Shown: positions 1 to 8,181, counted from the first letter of the stretch. The stretch: 14,120 nt of DNA from Candidatus Poseidoniia archaeon (GCA_029941645.1 JAPYSZ010000023.1:1-14120), one strand, 5' to 3'. The notes: generated from the sequence alone by a model not told the origin. Numbers and translations: made by a program.

Positions 1-89
1 CCAAACATTTCGCCAGCTGCTATTCTTGGAAGTAAACTGTAGCCTATCTGTCCTGCTGCTCCAGTTATTGCAATGCGTGCTGTTTCCAT
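1..89 (-). CDS. mdh: Malate dehydrogenase, N-terminal fragment (cut by window edge)
   Basis: This is the first 29 codons of a gene running off the left edge, starting at the ATG at 89-87. The translation begins METARIAITGAAGQIGYSLL. The GAAGQIG dinucleotide-binding turn followed by YSLLPRIAAGEMFG is characteristic of NAD-dependent malate dehydrogenases of the LDH/MDH superfamily (cytosolic, 'type 2' branch). These enzymes interconvert malate and oxaloacetate in the TCA cycle. Only the first beta-alpha unit of the Rossmann fold is visible, so the catalytic His/Arg residues cannot be checked. It is divergent from the small AbrB-like gene at 183, and the two share a 93-base intergenic region. 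Cofactor preference (NAD or NADP) cannot be judged from this fragment. Confidence 0.85.
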   Translation of the reverse strand, partial: METARIAITGAAGQIGYSLLPRIAAGEMF

Positions 90-108
90 TTACTTACTAT
101 CAAGAAAG

Positions 109-148
109 GGGTGATAAAATTAACACCCTAAGTTGCCCCTAATCACCC
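109..148. promoter_or_regulatory. Divergent promoter region with GGGTG/CACCC inverted repeats
   Basis: Between the malate dehydrogenase start (89, minus) and the AbrB-like start (183, plus), GGGTG at 109-113 faces CACCC at 124-128. The 10-base A/T spacer reads ATTTTAT on the minus strand about 28 bases upstream of the dehydrogenase ATG, where an archaeal TATA box would lie. A second copy, ATCACCC at 142-148, is the exact inverse of GGGTGAT at 109-115. On the plus strand, CTTTTAGA (155-162) lies about 25 bases before the ATG at 183 and could be its TATA element. The repeats are directly visible; the operator role is an inference. Confidence 0.35.
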
Positions 149-182
149 ATAATCCTTTTAGAGTGTCTGACTATATAGGCAT

Positions 183-350
183 ATGAATGAACCAGTTACG
201 GATGTAAAAAAATATGACATAAACCGAAGAATTTATCTCCCAAAATGGGTTGAAGAGGATTTAGGATTAGTTCCCGGGCAATCCTATGTTACATTCGTTC
301 AGGACGGAAGCAATATAGCTATCAAAAAAGTAAGTATCAGTCTAGCCTAA
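183..350 (+). CDS. Small AbrB/MazE-like (SpoVT-AbrB fold) protein
   Basis: A 55-residue ORF from the ATG at 183 to the TAA at 348-350. The stretch DINRRIYLPKWVEEDLGLVPG, then GQSYVTFVQDGSNIAIKKV, has the layout of a single swapped-hairpin AbrB/MazE domain. That layout is a short beta strand with R-x-Y-L-P, a helix containing the acidic E-E-D-L-G-L, a PG turn, and two strands ending in I-A-I-K-K. Such domains dimerise and bind DNA as transition-state-type regulators or antitoxins. No toxin gene lies next to it, so a small standalone regulator is more likely than half of a toxin-antitoxin pair. It is convergent with pheS, and its TAA overlaps the pheS TAG (shared bases 347-350). It is too short for most gene callers. 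The ORF is moderately secure; the family call rests on pattern only. Confidence 0.6.
   Translation: MNEPVTDVKKYDINRRIYLPKWVEEDLGLVPGQSYVTFVQDGSNIAIKKVSISLA
324..329 (-). terminator. Possible oligo-T terminator for pheS
   Basis: A run of six A on the plus strand reads as T6 on the minus strand, 18-23 bases past the pheS stop. Archaeal RNA polymerase stops at such oligo-T tracts without needing a hairpin. A second tract (A7, about 205-211) lies further downstream. Both are inside the AbrB-like gene, so the two convergent transcripts probably overlap. Confidence 0.35.
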
Positions 351-1816
351 ACTGTTTCTTTAAGCCACTGAATATCACTCTGATAAAGCATTCTAATATC
401 TTTGATGCCTAAATGTAGCATAGCTAATCTCTCTAGACCAAGACCCCAGGCTAATACAGGGCATTCGATTCCAAACGGTGCTGTAACTTCAGGTCGGAAG
501 ATCCCAGCCCCTCCTAACTCAAGCCACTTATCTCCAAAGCGAACTTCCACTTCTAAGGACGGTTCTGTGTAAGGAAAATATGCAGGTCTAACTCTCACAT
601 CATGGAATCCCATTCTTCTATAAAATTCCTTCAAAACACCAATAAGCATTCCAAAATTAGCTTCAGGTTCAACAATTATACCCTCCACTTGTGTAAATTC
701 AGGTAAGTGTGTAGCATCCAAAGCTTCCCTCCTAAATACTCGACCAACACTAAAAACACGAATCGGTGGCTCAGGATTATTTGATAAGTAACGAATCGTG
801 CCAACTGTTGTGTGCGTTCTCAAAAGAGCCTGCTGAGCTGTTTCCTTACTCCAATTACTACCCCATCCCTTAGACTCAGTATTGCCTCCATCCTCGTGGA
901 TAGATTTAACCTGATCTAATAAATCTTCATCATTTATAACAAAAGATGCAGGTTCAGAAAGATAAAAAGTATCTTGCAACTCACGTGCTGGGTGATCTTG
1001 TGGTATGAATAAAACATCCATATTCCAGAATGCTGACTCAACATAATCGCCCTCTATTTCTGTAAAACCCATTTGGAGAAATATAGAACGAATATCTTCA
1101 GTAAACCTCGTCAAAGGATGAAGTGTTGCAAAGTCTGAAGCTTCAACTCCAGTATCATTACTATATCTTTGGAAACTTTTGCCTTTCCATTCTCCAGATT
1201 GAAGCATTTCAGGTGTCAATTCGCCTATGAGATCATCATCTATATTTTCCACATCAAAATTTTCACCTTCTTCTGTCAAATTAAAAATACGTGAAACTTC
1301 CTCTTTCGTTGCTAATACCTGCCTACCTTTAAGCAAAGCAAGACCTTCTTTGTCTATCTCACTTTCAGCCATAGGTTTTCGACTTAGAAGTACCAAAACA
1401 TTTTCATCAGGAGTTTCATCGACATTACCTGTAGGTGATAATTTCAACCCATCATCTGTTTTTTCTAATTCCGCAAATTTCTTCCTTTTCAACCACCCAA
1501 TAACTACTTTCTTTTCATTATCATCTAAAGGCAATTCATCAACTAAAGACTCACCCATTTGATTGAGCCATTCTACAGCTCTTCGCTCAGGTAGACCTTG
1601 CTCGGCATATTTCTTACCTTCTTCATTAGGAAAAAGATAAACTGTTGATTCTTCAGATATATCTACCAACCCTTTGCTTCTAAGCCAAGATGCTGCAGAC
1701 ATTGCCTCTTTTTCACCGAGCTCTGATTTTAAAGAAGCTTCGTGAGGTGAAAGGGGGCCCTCCTTCAAACATTTCAACAATTTCAATTCATTGGGAGATA
1801 AGTCCACATTAACCAT
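347..1816 (-). CDS. pheS: Phenylalanine--tRNA ligase alpha subunit
   Basis: Catalytic subunit of the alpha2-beta2 PheRS, which attaches phenylalanine to tRNA-Phe in the cytoplasm. The N-terminal ~220 residues contain winged-helix-like repeats (LSPNELKLLKCLKEGPLS) typical of archaeal/eukaryotic PheS. The class II core follows: motif 1 near residues 233-254 (HPLTRFTEDIRSIFLQMGF), motif 2 near 359-379 (RVFRREALDATHLPEFTQVEG), FPYTEPS in the amino-acid pocket region near 414-420, and motif 3 GLGLERLA near 458-465. From the ATG at 1816 it is 489 residues, normal for archaea. The frame also opens with a TTG at 1852, which has AGGT five bases before it. That start would overlap the upstream kinase gene by 20 bases, and the extra 12 residues are not core sequence. 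I prefer the ATG, but the TTG is possible. pheT is not in this window; downstream is a convergent gene. Confidence 0.95.
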   Translation of the reverse strand: MVNVDLSPNELKLLKCLKEGPLSPHEASLKSELGEKEAMSAASWLRSKGLVDISEESTVYLFPNEEGKKYAEQGLPERRAVEWLNQMGESLVDELPLDDNEKKVVIGWLKRKKFAELEKTDDGLKLSPTGNVDETPDENVLVLLSRKPMAESEIDKEGLALLKGRQVLATKEEVSRIFNLTEEGENFDVENIDDDLIGELTPEMLQSGEWKGKSFQRYSNDTGVEASDFATLHPLTRFTEDIRSIFLQMGFTEIEGDYVESAFWNMDVLFIPQDHPARELQDTFYLSEPASFVINDEDLLDQVKSIHEDGGNTESKGWGSNWSKETAQQALLRTHTTVGTIRYLSNNPEPPIRVFSVGRVFRREALDATHLPEFTQVEGIIVEPEANFGMLIGVLKEFYRRMGFHDVRVRPAYFPYTEPSLEVEVRFGDKWLELGGAGIFRPEVTAPFGIECPVLAWGLGLERLAMLHLGIKDIRMLYQSDIQWLKETV

Positions 1817-1832
1817 TGTATTAGGTAGTTTA

Positions 1833-2597
1833 TTAATCTGCTCGAAAGCCAAAATTACCTAACTCTTTAACAACATCCTCAAAAACGGTTTCGGGTTCTT
1901 TATCATTTGTATCTAAAACAATGTCATAACCATCTAAATTTCCATAATCAAATCCATATAAACCAGAATATCTGCGCCTATCATCTTCATCTCTATTCTG
2001 ATTTTCTATAAAATCAGAAATTATTTTCTGTTTATTCTTAATATCGAGGAGTTTAATTTCTGTTTCTAATGATTCTAAGGTATCATAATTCTCTCGTGGA
2101 ATTTGCTTTTTTCCAATCAAATAAGCATCTTCCCCAGCTTCCCTCCTCAAAAAACGAAGGGCTTGATCTCGAATTGAACATTTGAAATAGAGCCTGACTA
2201 AATTTTTCTTACCTAAACTTTCCATGAAACTACCCATATAGGCTGGCTGTCTTCCCTCAATAACACCTAGCATAGATTTTATTTTAGCTCCAGTAATCAT
2301 TTGGCAAGTCTTGTAATCAATATCTACATCAATTCCTCTTTCAACCAAAAGTAAACGAGCCTGCTCTGCTACCGTTATCCCCCTATCTTTAGCTGCCTGC
2401 CTAAATAGTGAACCTACAGAATGAAAGGAACCGTTAAAATATTCTGCTAAATGTTTTGCCTGCGTAGATTTACCAGTTAGTTGTTCGCCTGCAATTAAAA
2501 TCATAGGCTTGTCTGTTATATCTTTTCTAAGTAACTCTATCGAATTCTCTCCGATGTACGTCTTGAATGCAGATTCAATACCTGAAATATAATCCAC
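1833..2597 (-). CDS. CMP kinase-like P-loop nucleotide kinase
   Basis: 254 residues from a GTG start. It has a Walker A loop GEQLTGKST at about 37-45 and the overall pattern of archaeal cytidylate kinases: LFRQAAKDRGITVAE after the loop, VIEGRQPAYM in the NMP-binding region, RDQALRFLRREAG in the lid, and RRRYSGLYGFDYGNLDGYDIV with LDT near the C-terminus. Archaeal CMP kinases phosphorylate CMP/dCMP with ATP. Differences stand out: the usual GRLAGW motif reads GRQPAY, the lid carries roughly 50 extra charged residues, the P-loop has EQLT instead of a PPGS-type sequence, and 31 residues precede the first beta strand. An ATG at 2504 would remove that extension. However, a well-placed TATA element 24 bases before the GTG supports the longer, leaderless form. 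It lies between TYW1 and pheS. The kinase fold is secure; the substrate is uncertain. Confidence 0.75.
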   Translation of the reverse strand: MDYISGIESAFKTYIGENSIELLRKDITDKPMILIAGEQLTGKSTQAKHLAEYFNGSFHSVGSLFRQAAKDRGITVAEQARLLLVERGIDVDIDYKTCQMITGAKIKSMLGVIEGRQPAYMGSFMESLGKKNLVRLYFKCSIRDQALRFLRREAGEDAYLIGKKQIPRENYDTLESLETEIKLLDIKNKQKIISDFIENQNRDEDDRRRYSGLYGFDYGNLDGYDIVLDTNDKEPETVFEDVVKELGNFGFRAD

Positions 2598-2616
2598 TGA
2601 TGTGAGGTCTCTGTAG

Positions 2617-2632
2617 TACTATTTACCTTTTT
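2617..2632 (-). promoter_or_regulatory. Archaeal promoter (BRE + TATA) before the CMP kinase-like gene
   Basis: On the minus strand the gap between TYW1 and the kinase reads AAAAAGGTAAATAGTA. This is a purine-rich BRE-like run followed by a TATA-like TAAATAGTA centred about 24 bases before the GTG at 2597. No Shine-Dalgarno sequence precedes that GTG. The spacing fits a leaderless transcript starting at or next to the start codon, so the kinase-pheS pair may have its own promoter. Confidence 0.45.
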
Positions 2633-2637
2633 GGGGT

Positions 2638-3675
2638 TTAACAGGTAAATGATGGTTCAAGATGACCTGTAGATGGATCTCCAAAATCCATAACGCGCCC
2701 CTCCCAATCTTCTTCAGCAACTAAAGCAATCAAACTATTTGGTGCTTCATCAATAATTTCCCATCCTAATTCTGAAGCTAATTTATTAGAAAAATCTAAA
2801 ATTTCTTCATAAGATAACATGTTATCTCGGCTAAGGCGCTTACGGGCTGGACCTAGATGCATGTATGATTTGACTTCAACCATTACGCGTTCACCGGCCA
2901 ATTTTATCAGTTCAGCATAACCAGAAACATCAAAATCATTCCATCCTTTTACTACAGTCATTCTAAGAACTTTTCTAGTTTTTAGCCCATCCATTACTTT
3001 CAAAGTGCCTTCAATCTTATCCCAGAAATTGGGTACCAAGGGAATATCTATTTTTTTCCATGTTGCTTCATCTGGAGCATCAAGTGACATGTACAGTTGA
3101 GTAGGAAGTGAATCTTCATCACGGAGTTTTTTAATCATTTCAGGGTGAAGCCCATTTGTCACGAGAAATGAAGATATTTTACGAGAACGGAGTTCACGAA
3201 GCATTCCTGGTAAACCTTTGTACAACGTAGGTTCACCTGTCAACGATATTGCAAAGTGGCGTACTGTTTGAGACTCAATGAATTTTTGCCTGTCAATTTT
3301 TGGATTACCCCCAAAACCGGATAATTTTCTCAAATGTCCTTCAATAGACCCTTCAACAATATCGACAGGATCATCATTTGCATATTCCATCAAGTCTTGT
3401 TTCCCCGAAAACATTTCATTTGCTCTCCAACAATAAACGCATTTTTGATCACAAGCTACTGCTGCAGGAGTCATTTGGGTACATTGGTGAGAGCGAATAC
3501 CGTAGAATTTCTGCTTATAACAACCACTACTTTGCTCATTAAGACCTTTCTTAGTCCATCCACAAATTTCAACTGCTGAGTGATTACCTACAATTTCATA
3601 AGAGGCTTTTTCGAGTGCCTTCTTGTATTCATCAGTAAAAAGAAGATTGCCTTCTTCAAGGTCAGTTTCCATCAT
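2638..3675 (-). CDS. taw1: 4-demethylwyosine synthase (TYW1, radical SAM)
   Basis: 345-residue radical SAM enzyme that builds the tricyclic 4-demethylwyosine base from N1-methylguanosine at position 37 of tRNA-Phe, using pyruvate. The radical SAM cluster is bound by C75-x3-C79-x2-C82 (in VACDQKCVYCWR). Three upstream cysteines, C38, C52 and C65, match in spacing the ligands of the second 4Fe-4S cluster known in archaeal TYW1. ISLTGEPTLY carries the GEP SAM-binding motif. The C-terminal region (RMTVVKGWND, then VEVKSYMHLGPARKRL) also follows the family. There is no N-terminal flavodoxin domain, as expected for archaea. The ATG at 3675 overlaps the stop of the upstream membrane-protein gene by four bases (ATGA), which implies translational coupling. 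A second ATG at 3672 follows immediately. The gene is two positions upstream of pheS, which acts on the same tRNA. Confidence 0.93.
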   Translation of the reverse strand: MMETDLEEGNLLFTDEYKKALEKASYEIVGNHSAVEICGWTKKGLNEQSSGCYKQKFYGIRSHQCTQMTPAAVACDQKCVYCWRANEMFSGKQDLMEYANDDPVDIVEGSIEGHLRKLSGFGGNPKIDRQKFIESQTVRHFAISLTGEPTLYKGLPGMLRELRSRKISSFLVTNGLHPEMIKKLRDEDSLPTQLYMSLDAPDEATWKKIDIPLVPNFWDKIEGTLKVMDGLKTRKVLRMTVVKGWNDFDVSGYAELIKLAGERVMVEVKSYMHLGPARKRLSRDNMLSYEEILDFSNKLASELGWEIIDEAPNSLIALVAEEDWEGRVMDFGDPSTGHLEPSFTC

Positions 3676-4382
3676 ATTTCAGCAATTTCCCTTATATTTT
3701 CCAATTCCCAGGTATAATATGTCAAAGTAATAGTATAACTCACTGATTCATTTATTCCCGGTAAAATTGAGCCCTGACTAGCCTGTGTAAATGTAAATCG
3801 GCCACCCAACCACTCTCCATTTTTCTCAAATGAAGATACAAAATCATCAGGACTATCTGCCAGATCTGATACAGTCTCAGGAAGCTGGTTGATAGGCCAA
3901 GTAATGGGTATGTCTCCACCACCGCCACCATCATTCTGGCTTTCTCCTACTGTATTGTTATCTGTAGAAACCTCAAACGTAACTTGTCTTCCAGGACCTG
4001 CACCGCCACTAGCATCCCAATTTACTGAAACTATAATTTCAGTAACTCGCATTTCTTGTGTATAATCCCATTCCATTTCTTCCAAGAGATATCCAAATTC
4101 AATTGACTCTCCCTCATTTAAAGAACCGGATAATGAAGGGCCAGAATTCTCTGTAATTGTTACGTCTGCAGTATAAGCTGTAGAACCTCCCAAACCAGAA
4201 ACCATAACTGAATTTGCTGCAGATGAAAAAGTAACCATTAGCATTATAATTATTACTACAAATCCTGCAGTAGCAGATACTAAGCGTCCTGTAATTGTAA
4301 AATTACCCAAACTGTAAACTTCTTTATTGTTGTACTTCTCGAAGTTTGACAGCGAATCGCCTATTATATCTGACAAACTCAT
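3672..4382 (-). CDS. Single-span membrane protein of unknown function
   Basis: 236 residues, family not recognised. A polar N-terminal segment of about 33 residues precedes one strongly hydrophobic helix (about 34-56: VSATAGFVVIIIMLMVTFSS). A ~180-residue, beta-rich acidic domain follows, with alternating TITL/VTFEV/IIVSVNWD strands and a glycine run (NDGGGGGD) near 150-157. This suggests a protein anchored by one helix with an Ig-like or similar beta domain outside the cell. Position and lack of a lipobox make a signal anchor more likely than a cleaved signal. It starts at an ATG 40 bases after the nrdJ stop and overlaps TYW1 by four bases at its end. No functional link to either neighbour can be read from the sequence. 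Reading frame and topology are well supported; function is unknown. Confidence 0.75.
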   Translation of the reverse strand: MSLSDIIGDSLSNFEKYNNKEVYSLGNFTITGRLVSATAGFVVIIIMLMVTFSSAANSVMVSGLGGSTAYTADVTITENSGPSLSGSLNEGESIEFGYLLEEMEWDYTQEMRVTEIIVSVNWDASGGAGPGRQVTFEVSTDNNTVGESQNDGGGGGDIPITWPINQLPETVSDLADSPDDFVSSFEKNGEWLGGRFTFTQASQGSILPGINESVSYTITLTYYTWELENIREIAEI

Positions 4383-4404
4383 TGATTATAGCATTTGTAT
4401 CGGG

Positions 4405-4413
4405 CTTATTTAG
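4405..4413 (-). promoter_or_regulatory. TATA-like element before the membrane-protein gene
   Basis: The minus strand reads CTAAATAAG, centred 27 bases before the ATG at 4382, inside the 40-base gap after nrdJ. No Shine-Dalgarno sequence precedes this ATG, so a leaderless transcript is plausible. If so, the membrane protein and TYW1 need not depend on nrdJ transcription. Confidence 0.4.
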
Positions 4414-4422
4414 CTTATCTAA

Positions 4423-7400
4423 CTATGAACAACCAGTAGTTGAACCGCAACTTATACATTTGAGACAACTGCCATTTGAGACAAGAGTAAACTGACCACA
4501 TTCGGGACAAGGATCACCCTCAAACCCAAATTTTCCAGCTTCGGCGAAAGCTAAACCTTCACCTTCTCCAGAAACCAAAGGAGCGGATGCTATGGGTAAA
4601 TCACTTAAACCTGTTTGTAAAGAAGACGTATCTGCTTTTACAGGGTCAACGTCATCTAAAGTCAATTGTATTTCATGTCCATCTGTTGCAGAACCTGCTG
4701 GACTTAATCCCGAATTTAAATTTGTCTCAGTTTCAGTTTCACCTTCAGAACGAACAATATCAGGTTTCAAATCTTCTGGCATGACATGAGCCAAATCACT
4801 TCTGTCAAGATAATTAACAGCTAAATCACGGAATATATAATCCAAAATACTAGTAGACATTTTTATTCGATCATTACCCAAGACAGGACCATTAGGCTCA
4901 AATCTTGTGAACACAAAGGCATCAACAAATTCTTTGAGTGGAACGCCATGTTGTAATCCTAAACTAACGGCAATAGCAAACGCATTTGTAAGTGCTTTAA
5001 ACGCAGCACCTTCCTTATGCATATCAAGGAAAATTTCACCTAAAGTTCCGTCTTTATATTCACCAGTGTGAAGGTAAACATTATGTCCTCCAATCTTAGC
5101 TTTTTGAATGTATCCTTCTCTTTTATTTGGAAGACGACGTCTCTGTGCTATATATCTAGTAACTATCTGCCGTGCCAGTGGTTTTGCATCAGGAATTGGT
5201 AAGGCATCGGCCATTACACCAATTGCTTTTTCAGTACTCATTAGTCCTTCAGCGATATTTTCTTCTTCGTCAATATTGACCTTTAGTACAGTACCAGACA
5301 TTAATGGTTGACTTAATTTTGAACTATCACGGTAAAGTGCATTTGCTTTAATCATGCCTCTCCATGAATCCATGTACGCCTGTTTGATGTCTTCTATCGT
5401 TGATTCATGAGGCATGTTTATTGTCTTGGAAATAGCCCCAGATATGAATGGCTGAGCTGCAGACATAATGTTGATATGTGCATTCCAAGCAATCGAACGT
5501 TTTCCATATTGGCCACATTTATTTGCGCAATCAAAAACGGCTAAGTCCTTTTCTTTGATATGAGGTGCTCCTTCAATAGTAAGGCGTCCAAAAATGTAAT
5601 CATTCGCTGAAGTTATTTGTTCACTAGTAAAGCCTAAGTGAGATAATAAATCAAAATCCCAATCATCTGCTTGAGATTCACTAACTCTTAATTTATCTGT
5701 ACAAAAATCAGAACCCACCGAAGAAACTGTAACTAAATGATTAATAGATGTAAAATTTCCTATTTGGGATTCAATCGAACTTATAATTCTAGAAGTAAGA
5801 CCTTTCTTTTGTAATGATTCTGAATTGATTTCAGGTGATCCTTCAAATGATGCTGAACCGACTATATAGTCAACAACCTCTTTGGACTGTAATTGGTCAT
5901 AACCTAAACGATCCAAAGCCATTGGAACGGACTGATTAATAATTCGAAGCATCCCCCCACCAGCCAAAGTTTTGAACTTGACTAAGGCAAAATCGGGTTC
6001 TATACCTGTTGTATCGCAATCCATTACAATTCCAATAGTTCCAGTAGGTGCAATCACAGTAGACTGTGCATTGCGGAAACCATGTTTCTCCCCCAATTCA
6101 ATAGCTTGATCCCAACATTCCTGAGAAGCTGTAAGTAAATATTCAGGGCAATAATTAGGATCAATTCCCTTAGGTTTAATAGTCAATTCTTCATACTCTT
6201 CATCTGTTGAATTATAGGCTGCTCTTCTATGATTACGCATAACTCTAAGCATGTTGTCTTTATTGTAATCATAACGAGGGAAGGGACCTTTGACTGATGC
6301 CATTTCAGCACTAGTTGCATAAGATACACCTCCTAACAAAGAAGTAAGAGAACCACAAATTGCTGAAGCTCGATTATCATCGTAAGGGATTCCCATACGC
6401 ATCAGTAGTGAACCTATGTTAGCATAGCCTAATCCTAGTGTTCTGTAATCATAGCTACGCTGTGCTATTTCCACAGACGGAAATTGCGCCATAAGAACTG
6501 AGACTTCAAGAGCTATCGTCCAAAGCCGAATAGAATGAATATACTCTTCTGTATTGAATTGTGTAGTCTCTTGGTCATAATATTTGACTAAATTCAGACT
6601 GGCCAAATTACAGGCTGTATCATCCAAAAACATATATTCAGAACATGGATTACTACCATTAATTGGGCCGTCTGCTGAACACGTATGCCATTCGTTGATA
6701 GTTGTATCATATTGTAAACCAGGATCTGCACAAGACCAAGCAGCTCTAGCAATAGTATCCCAAAGTTCATTGGCAGGGAGTGTCTTGCAAGGTTTGGGAG
6801 TTCGATTCGCCTCTTCAGCATCTTCAAGCTCAGTACGCCAATAGAGGTTCCAGTCCTTTTCACCAATAACAGAATGCATAAAATCATTACTAACTCTAAC
6901 TGAATTGTTGCTATTTTGACCTGAAACCGTAGAATAAGCTTCGCCTTCCCAAGAAGTGTCGTAAGTATCGAGGTCAATGTGTGTATAGCCTTGTTGACCT
7001 AACTCTAGTACTCTCGCTATTAGATTATCAGGAATATAGGCTTTCAATGCTAAATTTATTGCTATCGCCAATGGTTTATTTTTTGATTGATCAAAACGTG
7101 ATTCGTCTCCTGAATATGCCTGAATTGCAGCTAATATTTCATTAGCATGATTTTGAAGATGTTGTGAACCCGCAACCAAAGCAGCCACTTTCTCTTCTTC
7201 CGTCATTTTCCAATTTATAAAAGCTTCAATGTCTGGATGATCCATATCTAAACAAACCATTTTAGCTGCCCTGCGTGTTGTTCCACCAGATTTTATGGCT
7301 CCTGCAGCCCTATCTCCTATTCTTAAGAAAGACATCAATCCTGAAGACATACCGCCACCTGACAATGGTTCACCTTCACCCCTTATTCTTGAAAAATTAC

Positions 7401-8118
7401 TTCCAGTACCTGAACCAAACTTGAAAAGACGAGCCTCACGAGTCCATAAATCCATGATACCGCCTTCACTTACTAAATCATCAGAAACTGATTGAATAAA
7501 ACATGCATGAGGTTGGGGGTGTTCATAGGCATTGACTGATTTCTCTAGTTCTTCAGTATCTGGATTTACAAAATAATGTCCTTGAGGTGGGCCCTCAATG
7601 CCATATGCCCAATTTAAACCAGTATTGAACCATTGAGGCGAATTAGGAGAAGCTCTCTGTGAAGCAAGCATGAAACACATTTCATCATAGTAAGCCCTAG
7701 CATCCTCTTCAGTTCCAAAATAACCATGTTTCCAACCCCAGTAAGTCCAAGTGCCTGCCAGTCTTCTAAATGTTTGGCGGCCATCAACCTCTTCACCATA
7801 TTTTTCAGATTCAGGAAGATCATCCAATGCTTTTTGATCAGGAATACTTCTTTGAAGCCAAATCGGGACACCCTTTTCTCTAACTTTTTTTAGCTTCTTT
7901 GGAACGCCCGCTTTTCTAAGATATTTTTGTGAAAGAACATTTGCTGCAACTTGACTATAATTATCTGGAAGATTGACATCTTTCATTGAAAAAGCAACCG
8001 TTCCATCAAAATTACGAATCTCTACATCTCTTTGGTTCCAATTTAACTTTTGAAAAGGATCTTGGCCAGATTTTGTAAATTTGCGCTCGATTTTCAAACC
8101 GTTTAATTTAACTGGCAA
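4423..8118 (-). CDS. nrdJ: Adenosylcobalamin-dependent (class II) ribonucleotide reductase
   Basis: 1231-residue class II ribonucleotide reductase, which makes deoxyribonucleotides using an adenosylcobalamin-derived radical and needs no oxygen and no NrdB partner. Visible landmarks are the N-terminal [10 protein letters not shown] and [12 protein letters not shown]206 in PHACFIQS (redox pair), the specificity-site region [16 protein letters not shown], and N490-P-C492-S-E494, which matches the catalytic Asn/thiyl-Cys/Glu. C503 in [10 protein letters not shown] is the second redox cysteine, followed by [20 protein letters not shown] and [17 protein letters not shown]. The C-terminus is a cysteine-rich tail (C1204, C1207, C1218, C1221, C1224, C1230) typical of this family and probably relays reducing power. 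Length is normal and I see no intein. The start is a TTG with GGGTGG four bases upstream; the frame is closed by a TAA directly before it, so it cannot extend. A TTG at 8097 is an alternative. Confidence 0.96.
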   Translation of the reverse strand: MPVKLNGLKIERKFTKSGQDPFQKLNWNQRDVEIRNFDGTVAFSMKDVNLPDNYSQVAANVLSQKYLRKAGVPKKLKKVREKGVPIWLQRSIPDQKALDDLPESEKYGEEVDGRQTFRRLAGTWTYWGWKHGYFGTEEDARAYYDEMCFMLASQRASPNSPQWFNTGLNWAYGIEGPPQGHYFVNPDTEELEKSVNAYEHPQPHACFIQSVSDDLVSEGGIMDLWTREARLFKFGSGTGSNFSRIRGEGEPLSGGGMSSGLMSFLRIGDRAAGAIKSGGTTRRAAKMVCLDMDHPDIEAFINWKMTEEEKVAALVAGSQHLQNHANEILAAIQAYSGDESRFDQSKNKPLAIAINLALKAYIPDNLIARVLELGQQGYTHIDLDTYDTSWEGEAYSTVSGQNSNNSVRVSNDFMHSVIGEKDWNLYWRTELEDAEEANRTPKPCKTLPANELWDTIARAAWSCADPGLQYDTTINEWHTCSADGPINGSNPCSEYMFLDDTACNLASLNLVKYYDQETTQFNTEEYIHSIRLWTIALEVSVLMAQFPSVEIAQRSYDYRTLGLGYANIGSLLMRMGIPYDDNRASAICGSLTSLLGGVSYATSAEMASVKGPFPRYDYNKDNMLRVMRNHRRAAYNSTDEEYEELTIKPKGIDPNYCPEYLLTASQECWDQAIELGEKHGFRNAQSTVIAPTGTIGIVMDCDTTGIEPDFALVKFKTLAGGGMLRIINQSVPMALDRLGYDQLQSKEVVDYIVGSASFEGSPEINSESLQKKGLTSRIISSIESQIGNFTSINHLVTVSSVGSDFCTDKLRVSESQADDWDFDLLSHLGFTSEQITSANDYIFGRLTIEGAPHIKEKDLAVFDCANKCGQYGKRSIAWNAHINIMSAAQPFISGAISKTINMPHESTIEDIKQAYMDSWRGMIKANALYRDSSKLSQPLMSGTVLKVNIDEEENIAEGLMSTEKAIGVMADALPIPDAKPLARQIVTRYIAQRRRLPNKREGYIQKAKIGGHNVYLHTGEYKDGTLGEIFLDMHKEGAAFKALTNAFAIAVSLGLQHGVPLKEFVDAFVFTRFEPNGPVLGNDRIKMSTSILDYIFRDLAVNYLDRSDLAHVMPEDLKPDIVRSEGETETETNLNSGLSPAGSATDGHEIQLTLDDVDPVKADTSSLQTGLSDLPIASAPLVSGEGEGLAFAEAGKFGFEGDPCPECGQFTLVSNGSCLKCISCGSTTGCS

Positions 8119-8181
8119 TTAGGCCACCCCCAAGGGTGGCGAAAATGAATCATAAAATCTTTTTATTCGAATTAATTTCAT
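8119..8181 (-). CDS. Possible 20-codon leader peptide upstream of nrdJ
   Basis: An ATG at 8181 is preceded by GGTGA at a spacing of four bases, a good archaeal ribosome-binding site. It opens a 20-residue ORF (MKLIRIKRFYDS... ending PLGVA) that stops with TAA at 8121-8119, immediately before the nrdJ TTG and in the same frame. The frame is open further up, to an ATG at 8250 (43 residues). A TATA-like TTATTATA lies at 8213-8206, about 28 bases before the ATG at 8181. The last codons form the hairpin that covers the nrdJ ribosome-binding site. It could be a real coupling peptide or a chance ORF in AT-rich DNA; I recognise no family. Confidence 0.28.
   Translation of the reverse strand: MKLIRIKRFYDSFSPPLGVA
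8123..8140 (-). promoter_or_regulatory. Hairpin sequestering the nrdJ ribosome-binding site
   Basis: The nrdJ mRNA reads GCCACCC-TTGG-GGGTGGC here, a perfect 7-bp, GC-rich stem with a four-base loop in otherwise AT-rich DNA. The 3' arm contains the GGGTGG Shine-Dalgarno sequence and ends four bases before the TTG start at 8118. As drawn, the folded RNA would block ribosome access. It has no T-tract after it, so it is not an ordinary terminator. The structure is directly visible; control of translation is inferred. Confidence 0.5.

Noticed and set aside
1227..1562. 111-codon plus-strand ORF opposite pheS
   Set aside because: Serine-rich antisense shadow of the acidic N-terminal domain of PheS, with no start signal.
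3910..3960. Glycine-codon run in the membrane protein as a tandem repeat
   Set aside because: It is only five glycines in a row within a linker, with no repeating unit of note.
4587..4789. Two overlapping plus-strand ORFs of 65 codons inside nrdJ
   Set aside because: They are antisense to the well-conserved C-terminal part of nrdJ, have biased composition, and resemble no protein I recognise.
6594..6977. 127-codon minus-strand ORF
   Set aside because: It is an alternate frame of the nrdJ active-site region, where the nrdJ frame carries catalytic residues; it is a shadow.
4423..8118. Intein in ribonucleotide reductase
   Set aside because: Inteins are common in this enzyme family, but the conserved blocks follow one another at normal spacing and no splicing motifs interrupt the active-site regions.
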